A stretch of DNA of 6,769 bases from Erysipelotrichaceae bacterium (GTDB taxonomy: Bacteria; Bacillota_I; Bacilli_A; Erysipelotrichales; Erysipelotrichaceae): assembly GCA_016302195.1 (NCBI GenBank), contig JAEDOA010000084.1:1-6769 (forward strand), given 5' to 3'. The notes below the pieces were generated by a model. That model had not been told where the DNA came from and searched no databases. It saw only the letters and a list, made by a program, of their open reading frames with translations. Position 1 is the first letter of the stretch; each line of letters opens with the position of its first letter. This document shows positions 1-6,139 of the stretch, piece after piece. Made by a program: the position numbers and the translations under genes.

Positions 1-98
1 TGATTAAATAAAAGATTAAAAAATCAATCTACGAGAAAAATCTATTTACACAAAAGATTTGACAGTTTCATTTTTTCAGACACTTTTCTTCTTATAAA

Positions 99-110
99 TG
101 ACATTTGTCA
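99..110. promoter_or_regulatory. Palindrome TGACA-TT-TGTCA, possible operator
   Basis: Two 5-base arms, TGACA (99-103) and TGTCA (106-110), form an inverted repeat around TT. The centre is about 41 bases upstream of the start point inferred from the -10 box at 134-139, and the -35 region there is poor. A site in that position could bind an activator or repressor of the fructanase gene. No particular regulator is recognised, and in an AT-rich leader a 5-base-arm palindrome can arise by chance. Confidence 0.3.
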
Positions 111-139
111 CTTTATTTTAATAATGTTTTTTATATAAT
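111..139 (+). promoter_or_regulatory. Probable promoter of the fructanase gene (-10 TATAAT at 134-139)
   Basis: TATAAT at 134-139 is a consensus -10 box. The hexamers at the right distance upstream (CTTTAT at 111-116 with 17 bases spacing, or TTTATT at 112-117 with 16) are poor -35 boxes, and no TG extension precedes the -10. Transcription would start near 146, giving a leader of about 65 bases. The perfect TTGACA at 59-64 lacks a -10 partner at normal spacing, so this promoter is preferred. A strong -10 with a weak -35 fits a regulated promoter. Confidence 0.5.
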
Positions 140-156
140 GAAAACTGTAGCGATCT

Positions 157-172
157 ATGAAAGCACTTACAA
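157..172 (+). promoter_or_regulatory. Catabolite responsive element (cre), CcpA binding site
   Basis: The 16 bases ATGAAAGCACTTACAA match the Gram-positive cre consensus WTGNAANCGNWNNCWW at every fixed position but one (A instead of G at 165). The site lies about 11-26 bases after the inferred start point, where bound CcpA with HPr(Ser-P) blocks transcription. This predicts repression of the fructanase gene while glucose or another preferred sugar is present. The match is seen directly; the regulation is inferred from the well-studied CcpA system. Confidence 0.7.
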
Positions 173-199
173 AACTCATATTTTATAATTTTATCAACT

Positions 200-205
200 A
201 GGAGG
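200..205 (+). promoter_or_regulatory. Ribosome binding site AGGAGG of the fructanase gene
   Basis: A perfect AGGAGG ends five bases before the ATG at 211. It fixes the start codon, and the signal peptide begins directly from that ATG. Confidence 0.85.
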
Positions 206-210
206 TATTT

Positions 211-3200
211 ATGAGTCATAAATTTAATAATTACGGTTTAGTAACATCCTTTGCTGCAGCAACATTGCTCAGCTTATGTTTAACATCAAATGGTAATGTT
301 AAAGCAGATACGCAGTCGCCAGTTAATATTGAGCAAAAAAATAAATCTGCTGAATTAATCAAGCAGAATTCTGACATTTCCGCTAGCGCACAACAACACA
401 ACAAAAATGCTAATGGGAAAACTGAAGATACATCTACTCAATCTACATCAACAGACTTACAAAATACTAATGGAAAAACTGAAGATACGTCTACTCAATC
501 TACATCAACAGACTTACAAAATACTAATGGAAAAACTGAAGATACGTCTACTCAATCTACATCAACAGACTTACAAAATACTAATACGCAAAAAAGCTTC
601 AAGAATCAATCACAAGAACCAGAATCTTCCACTAAAGCTGGAGAAGTAAAGACATTAAAGGACTTTACTTTCTCACAAAACGGTAAGTGGTCTGAACAAA
701 AAGATGGCATTCATAGTGATGCCAGAGGTCAAGGTGACAGCTTTGCATATACTAAGGTTAAGGGAGATAACTTTATGTATTCTGCAGATGTCGTCTTCCA
801 AACTAATCAAGGTGCCGCTGCAATAACTTTCAGGGGTAATAATGATCCTGATAATAAAGATGGTTATGCTGTAAATGTTGATGCCTCTAGCCATAAGGCT
901 AAATTCTGGCGCTGGCATGACAATAAGGATTATCAATTAATCGATGAACGTGATGTTAAGCAAACTGCTGACAACACTTATAACTTAAAAGTCGTTGCTA
1001 ATGGTCATTGGCTTGAATACTTTGTTAATGATGTTTTAGTGGCAAGTAATGGTGATTATACTCTTCAAAAGGGTGATAAAGGTCAGCCTTCAGTAACAAA
1101 CAATGGCTACTTTGGTTTACTCAATTGGAACAGTAATGTCATTTTTAAGAATGTTAAATATACAAAGCTTGATCAATCATTTACTCCTTTAGTATCGGAT
1201 ATCACTGTTACTTCAGATAAGGGTAAGGTTGAGGAGAAAGGTCAGTTTTCACCTGAACAACCAATTTATATTCAGTACGTAGATAACGATGCTTCAACTG
1301 TTAATTTGAAGGTTAAGACTGATTCTCCTAAGGCTAAAGTAGTTGCTTATGATCTTAATAATAATGCATACACTGATTTAAAGAATATTCCAGTTCAGGT
1401 TGGAGCAAATTACTTAACAGTGGTCAGTGAAGTAACTGCTTCAGATGGTACTAAGGTTGAATCTGTCTACCGGATTAATGTTCACCGTCTTCATCCAAAT
1501 GAAAATTATTATAATGAACTTTATCGTGATCAATACCATTTTTCAGTTAAAGAGGGCTGGAGCAATGATCCAAACGGTTTAGTTTACTTTAATGGTAAGT
1601 ATCATATGTTCTATCAATTCTACGATGATACTATTTGGGGTCCAATGCACTGGGCACACGCTACAAGTAAAGATCTAATCCATTGGAAGAATGAACCAAT
1701 TGCTTTGTATCCTGATGCAAATGGTGCAATGTTCTCAGGTTCAATCGTTGTTGATAAGGGAAACACTTCTGGCTTGTTTGACAATGATAAAGGTGGACTT
1801 GTTGCCTTAGTCACTACCGATGGTAATGGTCAAAGAATTGAACTTGCTTACAGTAGAGATGAAGGTAAGACTTGGAACAAACTTCCTAATTTAGTAGCTG
1901 ATTGGCAAAAAGATCCATTACAAGTCCAAGATTTCCGTGATCCAAAAGTCTTCCGCTGGAATGATAAATGGTTCATGGTACTTGCTGGTGGTCCACTAAG
2001 AATTTATTCATCAACAAATTTACAAAATTGGCAAGTTGAATCTGAATATTCAAATATTAACACTGAATGTCCAGATCTTTATCCAATAAGAGCAAATGAT
2101 GGCCAACTTAAGTGGGTTCTATCACGTGGCGGACGTTTCTACAAGATTGGTGATTTTAAGGAAATTAATGGCAAGTGGAGTTTTATTCCAGATGAAGCTT
2201 ATAAAGATCAAGACGGCATTATGAATTTTGGTAAAGATGCTTATGCTGCAATGACTTACTACCAACACAGTTTTGGCACGGAAAAAGATCCAACTTTACC
2301 TGATATTATCGAAGAAAATTGGATGAACAATTGGGATTATTGTAACCTTGTCGGTAATACTGTTGGTCAAAGCTTTAACGGAACATATAACCTTAACTTA
2401 AAAGTTGGTTTAGTCAAAGATGGGGACAAATATCTTCTAACTCAAACACCAATTAAAGCCTATGAAGCTTTACGAGATAATGCTCATAAAGTTGAATATA
2501 AAGATGTTACTGTAACACCAAATAACGACTTATTTAAGAACTTTAAAGGCGATTCATACGAAATTGTTTCTACCTTTAGACCATCTAAATCTACTACTAA
2601 AGTTGGCTTTAATGTTCGTGTAGGTAAAGGTCAAGCTACAAAAGTTATTTATGATTTAACCACAAATAAGATCTATATTGACCGTAGTAAATCAGGAGTT
2701 CAAATTAACAATAAATTTAGTGAGCTTAATGAACAACCAGTTACTCGCAATGCAGATGGCAGTATCAGCTTACATTTATATGTTGACCGTGCTAGTGTCG
2801 AAGCATTTACTAAAGGTGATACGGTACTTGGTGCAAATCAAATTTTTCCAGCACCTCAAAGTTTAGGCTTGCAAGTTGTTTCTGAAGGTGGAGATTCTAA
2901 AGCTGATATTACTCTTTACCCAATGAAGAGCGTTTGGACAGATAAGCAAAAAGTAAATAAACCTTTAGAAATTGTCCAAGTTTCACCAAAAGAAGTTCGC
3001 TTAAACGTTGGTGATTCAACTACATTAACTGCTTATGTCATGCCTGGCAATGTTTCTCAAGCCCTAGATTGGTCAGTTAATGATGAAAGTTTGGCAAGTA
3101 TCACAAAAGATCCAGAATCAAATTCTTTGAAGATTGTTGCCAAAAAAACTGGAACTTTGACTGTTACAGTTAAATCACATGAAGATCCTTCTTTATCTAA

Positions 3201-4203
3201 GACATATAAAATTACAATTTTAAAGAATAACTTCAAGACTAATATTAAAAACTTGAAACCATTATCTGGAGATTGGTATATAAATGATAAAGACTTGCAT
3301 GACGAGAATGTAAGTTCAAATGATTATATTATGAGTCCCACTAAGATTCCATCATCAGAATATGATATAAATCTTGATGTTAAATACCAAAAAGGTTTAG
3401 TAAACATCTTCTTTGCATCAGCCAATGAAGATCCAAATGGTGCATATTCACTCCAACTTGGTGGTGATAAGACCTTACGTCTCTTCCGTTTCTATGGAGA
3501 TACAATTACTACTACCGATTTACCAGCTGCTTTAAATGATGGCAAACTTCACCATGTCGCAATTCATAAGACACAGAAAACTGTTAAGGTTACAGTCGAT
3601 GGTAAGACTGTAATGGATTACACTTTTAATAAAGTTGATCCTGGTTTCAATGATGCTTATATTGGTTTAGGTTTATGGGATGGCACGGTTGATTTTCAAA
3701 ACTTGTATGTCAAAACACCAACAAAAAATAGTGATAATTCTTCTTCTTCGATCGATATTAATGATCAAGGAATTCCAAGTATTTCGACTGATGATAATAG
3801 TTCTATTATTAAAAAAGCAAGTGAAAATATTCAACCAATTGTTTTTAAGACAAAAATTTTAATGCATAATGCCTTTGTTTACAATGATACTGGTAAGCAT
3901 ATTGTTAAAATAATTTTAAAGGCTGGTTCTGTGCTAAAAGTTGGCAAGATAAAATTTATCAATAATAAGAGATATTATCAGTTAGATAATGATAAATATA
4001 TTAAGGCTGCTAACATTGATGCATTTGTAAGAAGATTACGTAGAAATGCCTTTGTTTACAATCATATTGGTAAGCATATTAAAAATAGTCTTATCAGAAA
4101 AGGTAAAAAAGTTAAAACTTACGGTTCACCAGTTGTAATTAAAGGTATAAAATATTACATTGTTGGTAATAACAGATATATTAAAGCGGTTAACTTTATG
4201 TAA
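211..4203 (+). CDS. fruA: Secreted S-layer-associated GH32 fructan hydrolase (fructanase/levanase type)
   Basis: Extracellular beta-fructosidase that should release fructose or short fructans from inulin or levan for uptake. Residues 1-32 form a signal peptide (charged start, hydrophobic core, likely cut VKA|D). A Ser/Thr/Asn-rich linker holds three 19-residue repeats (68-124). Residues 149-320 resemble a CBM66/LamG fructan-binding module; 329-427 a cadherin-like sandwich. The GH32 propeller starts near 438 with the nucleophile motif WSNDPNG (450-456, D453), FSGS (508-511), RDP (576-578, D577 stabiliser) and EC (619-620, E619 acid/base); its C-terminal sandwich spans about 771-909 (DRASVEAF at 859-866). 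A Big_2-like domain (918-1004), a second CBM66/LamG-like module (1005-1170), a Ser/Asn linker and two SLAP repeats (from 1220 and 1279) follow. There is no LPXTG, so attachment should be non-covalent. At 1330 residues it is far longer than a plain GH32 enzyme (about 500). The catalytic set is complete. Exo or endo action and inulin or levan preference cannot be read from sequence. The symbol follows the name used for the Lactobacillus extracellular fructanase and is tentative. Confidence 0.93.
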   Translation: MSHKFNNYGLVTSFAAATLLSLCLTSNGNVKADTQSPVNIEQKNKSAELIKQNSDISASAQQHNKNANGKTEDTSTQSTSTDLQNTNGKTEDTSTQSTSTDLQNTNGKTEDTSTQSTSTDLQNTNTQKSFKNQSQEPESSTKAGEVKTLKDFTFSQNGKWSEQKDGIHSDARGQGDSFAYTKVKGDNFMYSADVVFQTNQGAAAITFRGNNDPDNKDGYAVNVDASSHKAKFWRWHDNKDYQLIDERDVKQTADNTYNLKVVANGHWLEYFVNDVLVASNGDYTLQKGDKGQPSVTNNGYFGLLNWNSNVIFKNVKYTKLDQSFTPLVSDITVTSDKGKVEEKGQFSPEQPIYIQYVDNDASTVNLKVKTDSPKAKVVAYDLNNNAYTDLKNIPVQVGANYLTVVSEVTASDGTKVESVYRINVHRLHPNENYYNELYRDQYHFSVKEGWSNDPNGLVYFNGKYHMFYQFYDDTIWGPMHWAHATSKDLIHWKNEPIALYPDANGAMFSGSIVVDKGNTSGLFDNDKGGLVALVTTDGNGQRIELAYSRDEGKTWNKLPNLVADWQKDPLQVQDFRDPKVFRWNDKWFMVLAGGPLRIYSSTNLQNWQVESEYSNINTECPDLYPIRANDGQLKWVLSRGGRFYKIGDFKEINGKWSFIPDEAYKDQDGIMNFGKDAYAAMTYYQHSFGTEKDPTLPDIIEENWMNNWDYCNLVGNTVGQSFNGTYNLNLKVGLVKDGDKYLLTQTPIKAYEALRDNAHKVEYKDVTVTPNNDLFKNFKGDSYEIVSTFRPSKSTTKVGFNVRVGKGQATKVIYDLTTNKIYIDRSKSGVQINNKFSELNEQPVTRNADGSISLHLYVDRASVEAFTKGDTVLGANQIFPAPQSLGLQVVSEGGDSKADITLYPMKSVWTDKQKVNKPLEIVQVSPKEVRLNVGDSTTLTAYVMPGNVSQALDWSVNDESLASITKDPESNSLKIVAKKTGTLTVTVKSHEDPSLSKTYKITILKNNFKTNIKNLKPLSGDWYINDKDLHDENVSSNDYIMSPTKIPSSEYDINLDVKYQKGLVNIFFASANEDPNGAYSLQLGGDKTLRLFRFYGDTITTTDLPAALNDGKLHHVAIHKTQKTVKVTVDGKTVMDYTFNKVDPGFNDAYIGLGLWDGTVDFQNLYVKTPTKNSDNSSSSIDINDQGIPSISTDDNSSIIKKASENIQPIVFKTKILMHNAFVYNDTGKHIVKIILKAGSVLKVGKIKFINNKRYYQLDNDKYIKAANIDAFVRRLRRNAFVYNHIGKHIKNSLIRKGKKVKTYGSPVVIKGIKYYIVGNNRYIKAVNFM
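412..582 (+). repeat. Three tandem 57-bp in-frame repeats (19 residues each)
   Basis: Units lie at 412-468, 469-525 and 526-582. Units 2 and 3 are identical in DNA, and unit 1 differs at two silent positions (GGG/GGA and ACA/ACG). Each encodes the same 19 residues, starting NGKTEDTSTQ and ending DLQNT. Being a multiple of three, copy changes only alter the length of the hydrophilic linker between the signal peptide and the first binding module. The identity of two copies points to recent duplication by slippage or unequal recombination. Confidence 0.97.
3868..4080 (+). repeat. Direct repeat marking the two SLAP wall-binding units
   Basis: The 36 bases at 3868-3903 recur at 4045-4080 with two mismatches. 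Both encode NAFVYN (residues 1220 and 1279) followed by a GKHI motif, and each opens one of two SLAP-like units rich in Lys, Arg and Tyr that make up the C-terminal 115 residues. This paired arrangement is typical of the S-layer protein C-terminal domain family, which holds proteins on the wall of acidophilus-group lactobacilli. Confidence 0.8.
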
Positions 4204-4223
4204 TTATCTAGAAAAAAGTTCAG

Positions 4224-4422
4224 TTAAACTCGTAAGAGTTAAATAACCAAGTGCATAGTCTTATTTGATCCTTTCAACTGATTAATTTATCAATGCAATA
4301 TGCTTAATTGTGGTGCTGGATCATCCGGTGAGGCCGACTAGACGTGTCTACCATGCATGTCCGCTTAACTAAAGTTTGAAAGAATTAAAACTAACCAGAA
4401 CCCTTATGGGTTCTGGTTTTTT
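4224..4422 (+). ncRNA. Candidate structured RNA or folded 3' UTR ending in a terminator
   Basis: Several complementary segments nest within one another: TTAAACT (4224-4230) with AGTTTGA (4373-4379, one G-U pair), AGTTAA (4237-4242) with TTAACT (4365-4370), GTGCAT (4251-4256) with ATGCAT (4353-4358, one G-U), AGTC (4257-4260) with GACT (4336-4339), and TGATCC (4266-4271) with GGATCA (4318-4323). Small hairpins lie inside, such as TGAT/ATCA in 4279-4292. The block runs straight into an intrinsic terminator, and its GC-richer core (4311-4364) contrasts with the AT-rich surroundings. It may be an independent RNA of about 200 bases or the 3' UTR of the fructanase mRNA. I see no clear own promoter and match it to no known RNA class. 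A competing pair, CTTTCAA (4271-4277) with TTGAAAG (4376-4382), is also possible. Confidence 0.45.
4394..4422 (+). terminator. Intrinsic terminator
   Basis: ACCAGAACCC (4394-4403) and GGGTTCTGGT (4408-4417) form a perfect 10-base-pair stem with a TTAT loop, followed by a run of T (4417-4422). It ends transcription from the left and is the first convincing terminator after the fructanase stop, 190 bases downstream. The weaker T-rich stretch on the other strand may also let it act on the minus strand. Confidence 0.9.
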
Positions 4423-4426
4423 ATAC

Positions 4427-4637
4427 CTAAATTAGCTTTTTAGCTGTTTCTTTTAGCTTGCTTTGAATGCAATAAGGCAATTGTGCAATGAAACTATTAA
4501 TCAGCTCATTGGTTTTTAGATGAAACGGTAAAAGTAATCTTTTTGAGGGCTGAAATCAGGTAAACCGATTAATTTAAAAATGAAGAAATTAATGATTTAG
4601 TTTCATTTTCAGTTTCGATTTATTCTATACTTTTCAT
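4427..4637 (-). pseudogene. Decayed short ORF, family unknown
   Basis: On the minus strand AAAGGAG (4649-4655) precedes an ATG at 4637, but its frame (MKSIE) stops after five codons. Further along, the other two frames give protein-like stretches. One reads LIGLPDFSPQKDYFYRF, and the next continues as LKTNELINSFIAQLPYC followed by a Lys-rich end and a TAG at 4427-4429. Joining them needs one frameshift. This looks like a small gene of about 65-70 codons broken by stops and a frameshift. I do not recognise the family. It could also be chance reading of AT-rich DNA, although the ribosome binding site and the polar, natural-looking composition argue for a remnant. Confidence 0.35.
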
Positions 4638-4641
4638 AGAT

Positions 4642-4701
4642 GTAGGATCTCCTTTGTTTTGAGTTCAACACTTAAAGTATAACGTAGTGAGATCCTACGT
4701 T
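4642..4701 (-). promoter_or_regulatory. Hairpin region with two alternative folds, covering a minus-strand ribosome binding site
   Basis: GTAGGATCTC (4642-4651) is an exact inverted repeat of GAGATCCTAC (4689-4698). A second perfect inverted repeat, AACGTAG (4681-4687) with CTACGTT (4695-4701), shares the right arm, so only one can form at a time. In minus-strand RNA the long pairing would bury most of the AAAGGAG ribosome binding site of the decayed ORF, while the short hairpin would free it. Read on the plus strand, the structure is followed by T-rich DNA (4700-4711), so a plus-strand terminator is an alternative reading. Confidence 0.4.
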
Positions 4702-4713
4702 TTCATTTTTTGA

Positions 4714-4757
4714 TAAGAAGTGGGATTCATGCTCTCTTGCATAAACCCCATTTCTTA
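4714..4757. repeat. Long hairpin, 11-bp stem with an inner stem
   Basis: TAAGAAGTGGG (4714-4724) pairs with CCCATTTCTTA (4747-4757) over 11 bases with one G-U pair. Inside, ATGC (4729-4732) pairs with GCAT (4739-4742) around TCTCTT. It overlaps the end of the Nudix-like remnant (stop at 4727-4729). Neither side is followed directly by a run of T on the transcribed strand, so it is not a classic intrinsic terminator. It may be a decayed terminator. Confidence 0.5.
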
Positions 4758-5191
4758 ATCTCTATGAATTTTACTTTTTTTCTAAAATAATCTTCATCAA
4801 AAGCTGTAGTAAATCTGAGAACCGGAAAGCCTTTATATTTACTTGCCTCAATATCACCAGCTGAAGTATTTTGAAAAATATGTAACCAATAATTACTAAA
4901 ACTAAAGCGATGTCCACTAGCAGGATATGTTGCTAACTATTTATGTTTGGTAGCATATTTTCCTGAAGCCTAAATTTGAATGGATATCAGCATTTTTTAA
5001 ATTCTTGTCTCGACATTGTCTATATCATTCAGTGCCCGAAATACCTTCGGTTTATTAAAAAATATGTGGAGGCCAATAGTCTCCTATGAATTTCCTAGTA
5101 CTCGATCTGAATTTCTTTTACCCACTAACACGCAACTCTTTTTTTGATCAATAATTGCCACACCAGCAACTTTTATAATTTTCTTTTTCAT
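4727..5191 (-). pseudogene. Decayed Nudix-like (MutT-type) hydrolase frame
   Basis: One minus-strand frame runs from ATG (5191) to TGA (4727-4729), 155 codons, but holds four in-frame stops, the first a TAG at 5084-5086. The first 35 residues (MKKKIIKVAGVAIID, then VLVGKRNSDRVLGNS) read like the start of a MutT-type Nudix pyrophosphohydrolase. In that family the next residues are usually WEFPGG; here they are stop-E, as if TGG had become TAG. The Nudix box itself (GX5EX7REUXEEXGU) is not seen. The last 65 or so codons are again open and protein-like (PASGHRFSFSNYWLHIF, then GFPVLRFTTAFDEDYF), but I cannot assign them to the Nudix fold. They may come from a second domain or a different gene. 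GGTGGGG upstream of the ATG could be its ribosome binding site. It is almost certainly not functional. Confidence 0.6.
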
Positions 5192-5215
5192 ACTTAACCC
5201 CCCACCTTGTTTTAT

Positions 5216-5259
5216 CCCCTTTCTCCCAATACTTGCTGAATAAGATTGAGAGAAAGAGG
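5216..5259. repeat. Imperfect hairpin upstream of the Nudix-like remnant
   Basis: CTTTCTC (5219-5225) pairs with GAGAAAG (5250-5256). Inside, past one mismatch, CAAT pairs with ATTG and, past a bulged A, CTT pairs with AAG, leaving a loop GCTGAAT. Outside, past another mismatch, CC pairs with GG. The total is about 16 pairs. It lies in the 168-base gap between the GNAT stop and the remnant's ATG. No T-run follows on either strand, so a leader structure or decayed terminator is more likely than an active terminator. I see nothing else firm in 5192-5359. Confidence 0.4.
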
Positions 5260-5359
5260 ATTAAATAAAAAGAACGAGCTGTATATTAACGATTCTTATA
5301 ATTTACACTTCATTAACAAATTTCATAAAGAACTAAAAGAGTTAGCGCAGTGTCTTTTT

Positions 5360-5875
5360 TTACAAATTTAACTCATAAGCCAAGCGATCTGGATCTTCTT
5401 TATCATTACACTGAATAATTCCGCGATAACTGAAACCATTATGTTCAACTAGAGTTTGCATTGGAACATTTAAGCAATGTGTATCAATCCGGAAGTTTCT
5501 AATTCCTGCAGCATACTGCAAGCTGATAATATTTGACATAAAGATTTTGGCTAAACCTTGACCCTGAAAGTTGGAACTAAAACAGATCCGATGAATTGTA
5601 CAATAAGGATCATTATCATTGCTCCAACTACCATCGATTGTTTGATAAGTGGGTTCAATTCCTGCAATTGCTGCCGCAAAGCCAGCAACCTTATCTCCAG
5701 CAATAGAAACATAGCCATTTTGTTTCTCAATATCATCCATAATAACTGATTCATTGGGATAACCGTTTTGCCATTGCGGGCTACCGGATGCTTTTAAAAA
5801 ATCTTTGGCATCAGCAATAATTCTCATAATCTCTGATAAATCATCTTTTTTAGCTAATCTAGTATATTTTTGCAT
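5360..5875 (-). CDS. GNAT family N-acetyltransferase
   Basis: This 171-residue cytoplasmic protein should transfer an acetyl group from acetyl-CoA to an amine; the substrate cannot be told. The fold order is visible: an N-terminal strand and helix (residues 1-30, KYTRLAKKDDLSEIMRII), a strand VSIAGDKVAGFAAAI (56-70), then motif A from about 93 to 109, with ICFSSNFQGQGLA supplying the Q-x-x-G-x-G/A pyrophosphate loop at 104-109. The following helix and strand lead to motif B around N136 and the NGFSYRGII end (146-154) typical of the family. Length is normal. The start is set by AGGAG (5883-5887), seven bases before the ATG. It is the only intact minus-strand gene here. A C-terminal remnant of a second, probably GNAT, gene ends 48 bases upstream on the same strand. 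A possible promoter (TTGTAA 5965-5970, 17 bases, GATAAT 5942-5947) lies inside that remnant. No clear terminator follows the stop. Confidence 0.88.
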   Translation of the reverse strand: MQKYTRLAKKDDLSEIMRIIADAKDFLKASGSPQWQNGYPNESVIMDDIEKQNGYVSIAGDKVAGFAAAIAGIEPTYQTIDGSWSNDNDPYCTIHRICFSSNFQGQGLAKIFMSNIISLQYAAGIRNFRIDTHCLNVPMQTLVEHNGFSYRGIIQCNDKEDPDRLAYELNL

Positions 5876-5923
5876 TACAAATCTCCTATCCTTATCTGTT
5901 TATTTCCGCCAAACCATTAAAAA

Positions 5924-6022
5924 TTATTTTTGTCCTATTTCATTATCAATGTCTACATCTTGAATTACAAAACGTTCCCGCTTGTAGAATTCGAGACTGT
6001 AAAATCTAAGGGCGTGACTAAG
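5924..6022 (-). pseudogene. C-terminal remnant of a second acetyltransferase-like gene
   Basis: A minus-strand frame of 32 codons ends in TAA at 5924-5926 and is open back to a TAG at 6023-6025. It reads LSHALRFYSLEFYKRERF, then VIQDVDIDNEIGQK. ALRFY followed by an EFYKRERF strand is how the last helix and strand of GNAT proteins often look (A-x-x-F-Y-x-x-x-G-F). There is no start codon or acetyl-CoA loop upstream; 6026-6060 is broken in all frames. It is best read as the tail of a gene that once preceded the intact acetyltransferase in the same direction. Its sequence differs from that gene's own C-terminus, so it is not a recent partial duplication. The family call rests on a short match. 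Confidence 0.45.
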
Positions 6023-6095
6023 CTATTTAGATTATAGATGTAAGTTTAAGAGGTTTAATTGAATCTTGAAAGCTTTTTTCATTGATAAAATTCAG

Positions 6096-6125
6096 TATAA
6101 TAAAGCTTAAGCATATTAAAGGAAG
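6096..6125 (+). promoter_or_regulatory. -10 box and ribosome binding site ahead of the unknown + strand gene
   Basis: TATAAT at 6096-6101 is a consensus -10 box, but the -35 position at normal spacing is only T-rich; TTGAAA (6066-6071) lies 24 bases away, which is too far. AAAGGAAG (6118-6125) is a good ribosome binding core, though 14 bases from the ATG at 6140, longer than the usual 5-9. Confidence 0.4.
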
Positions 6126-6139
6126 TTGATTAATTAACT

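Noticed and set aside
59..64. Perfect -35 hexamer TTGACA upstream of the fructanase gene
   Set aside because: The nearest -10-like sequence (TATAAA at 93-98) is 28 bases away, too far for a promoter.
407..649. 80-codon + strand ORF inside the fructanase repeat region
   Set aside because: It is the tandem repeat read in another frame, with no ribosome binding site of its own.
673..1814. Minus-strand ORFs of 87 and 64 codons (673-936 and 1620-1814) inside the fructanase
   Set aside because: They lie opposite conserved coding sequence, have no ribosome binding site and no recognisable protein features.
2678..3862. + strand ORFs of about 60 codons (2678-2866 and 3680-3862) inside the fructanase
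   Set aside because: They are alternative-frame readings of a gene whose domains are continuous across both places.
4211..4422. Known riboswitch, T-box or other named RNA at the structured region
   Set aside because: I compared it from memory with T-box, purine, TPP, fluoride, 6S and tmRNA signatures and found no convincing match, so it is reported only as an unclassified candidate.
4642..4757. Terminal inverted repeats of an insertion sequence
   Set aside because: The inverted repeats are only tens of bases apart with no transposase between them, and no flanking target duplication was seen.
5036..5050. Small hairpin CCGAA-TTCGG within the Nudix-like remnant
   Set aside because: A five-base stem in degraded coding DNA with no T-run is not enough to call a terminator.
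5551..5754. ORFs on both strands (5551-5754 minus, 5558-5749 plus) within the acetyltransferase gene
   Set aside because: The GNAT frame has family motifs and a proper ribosome binding site, and these have neither.
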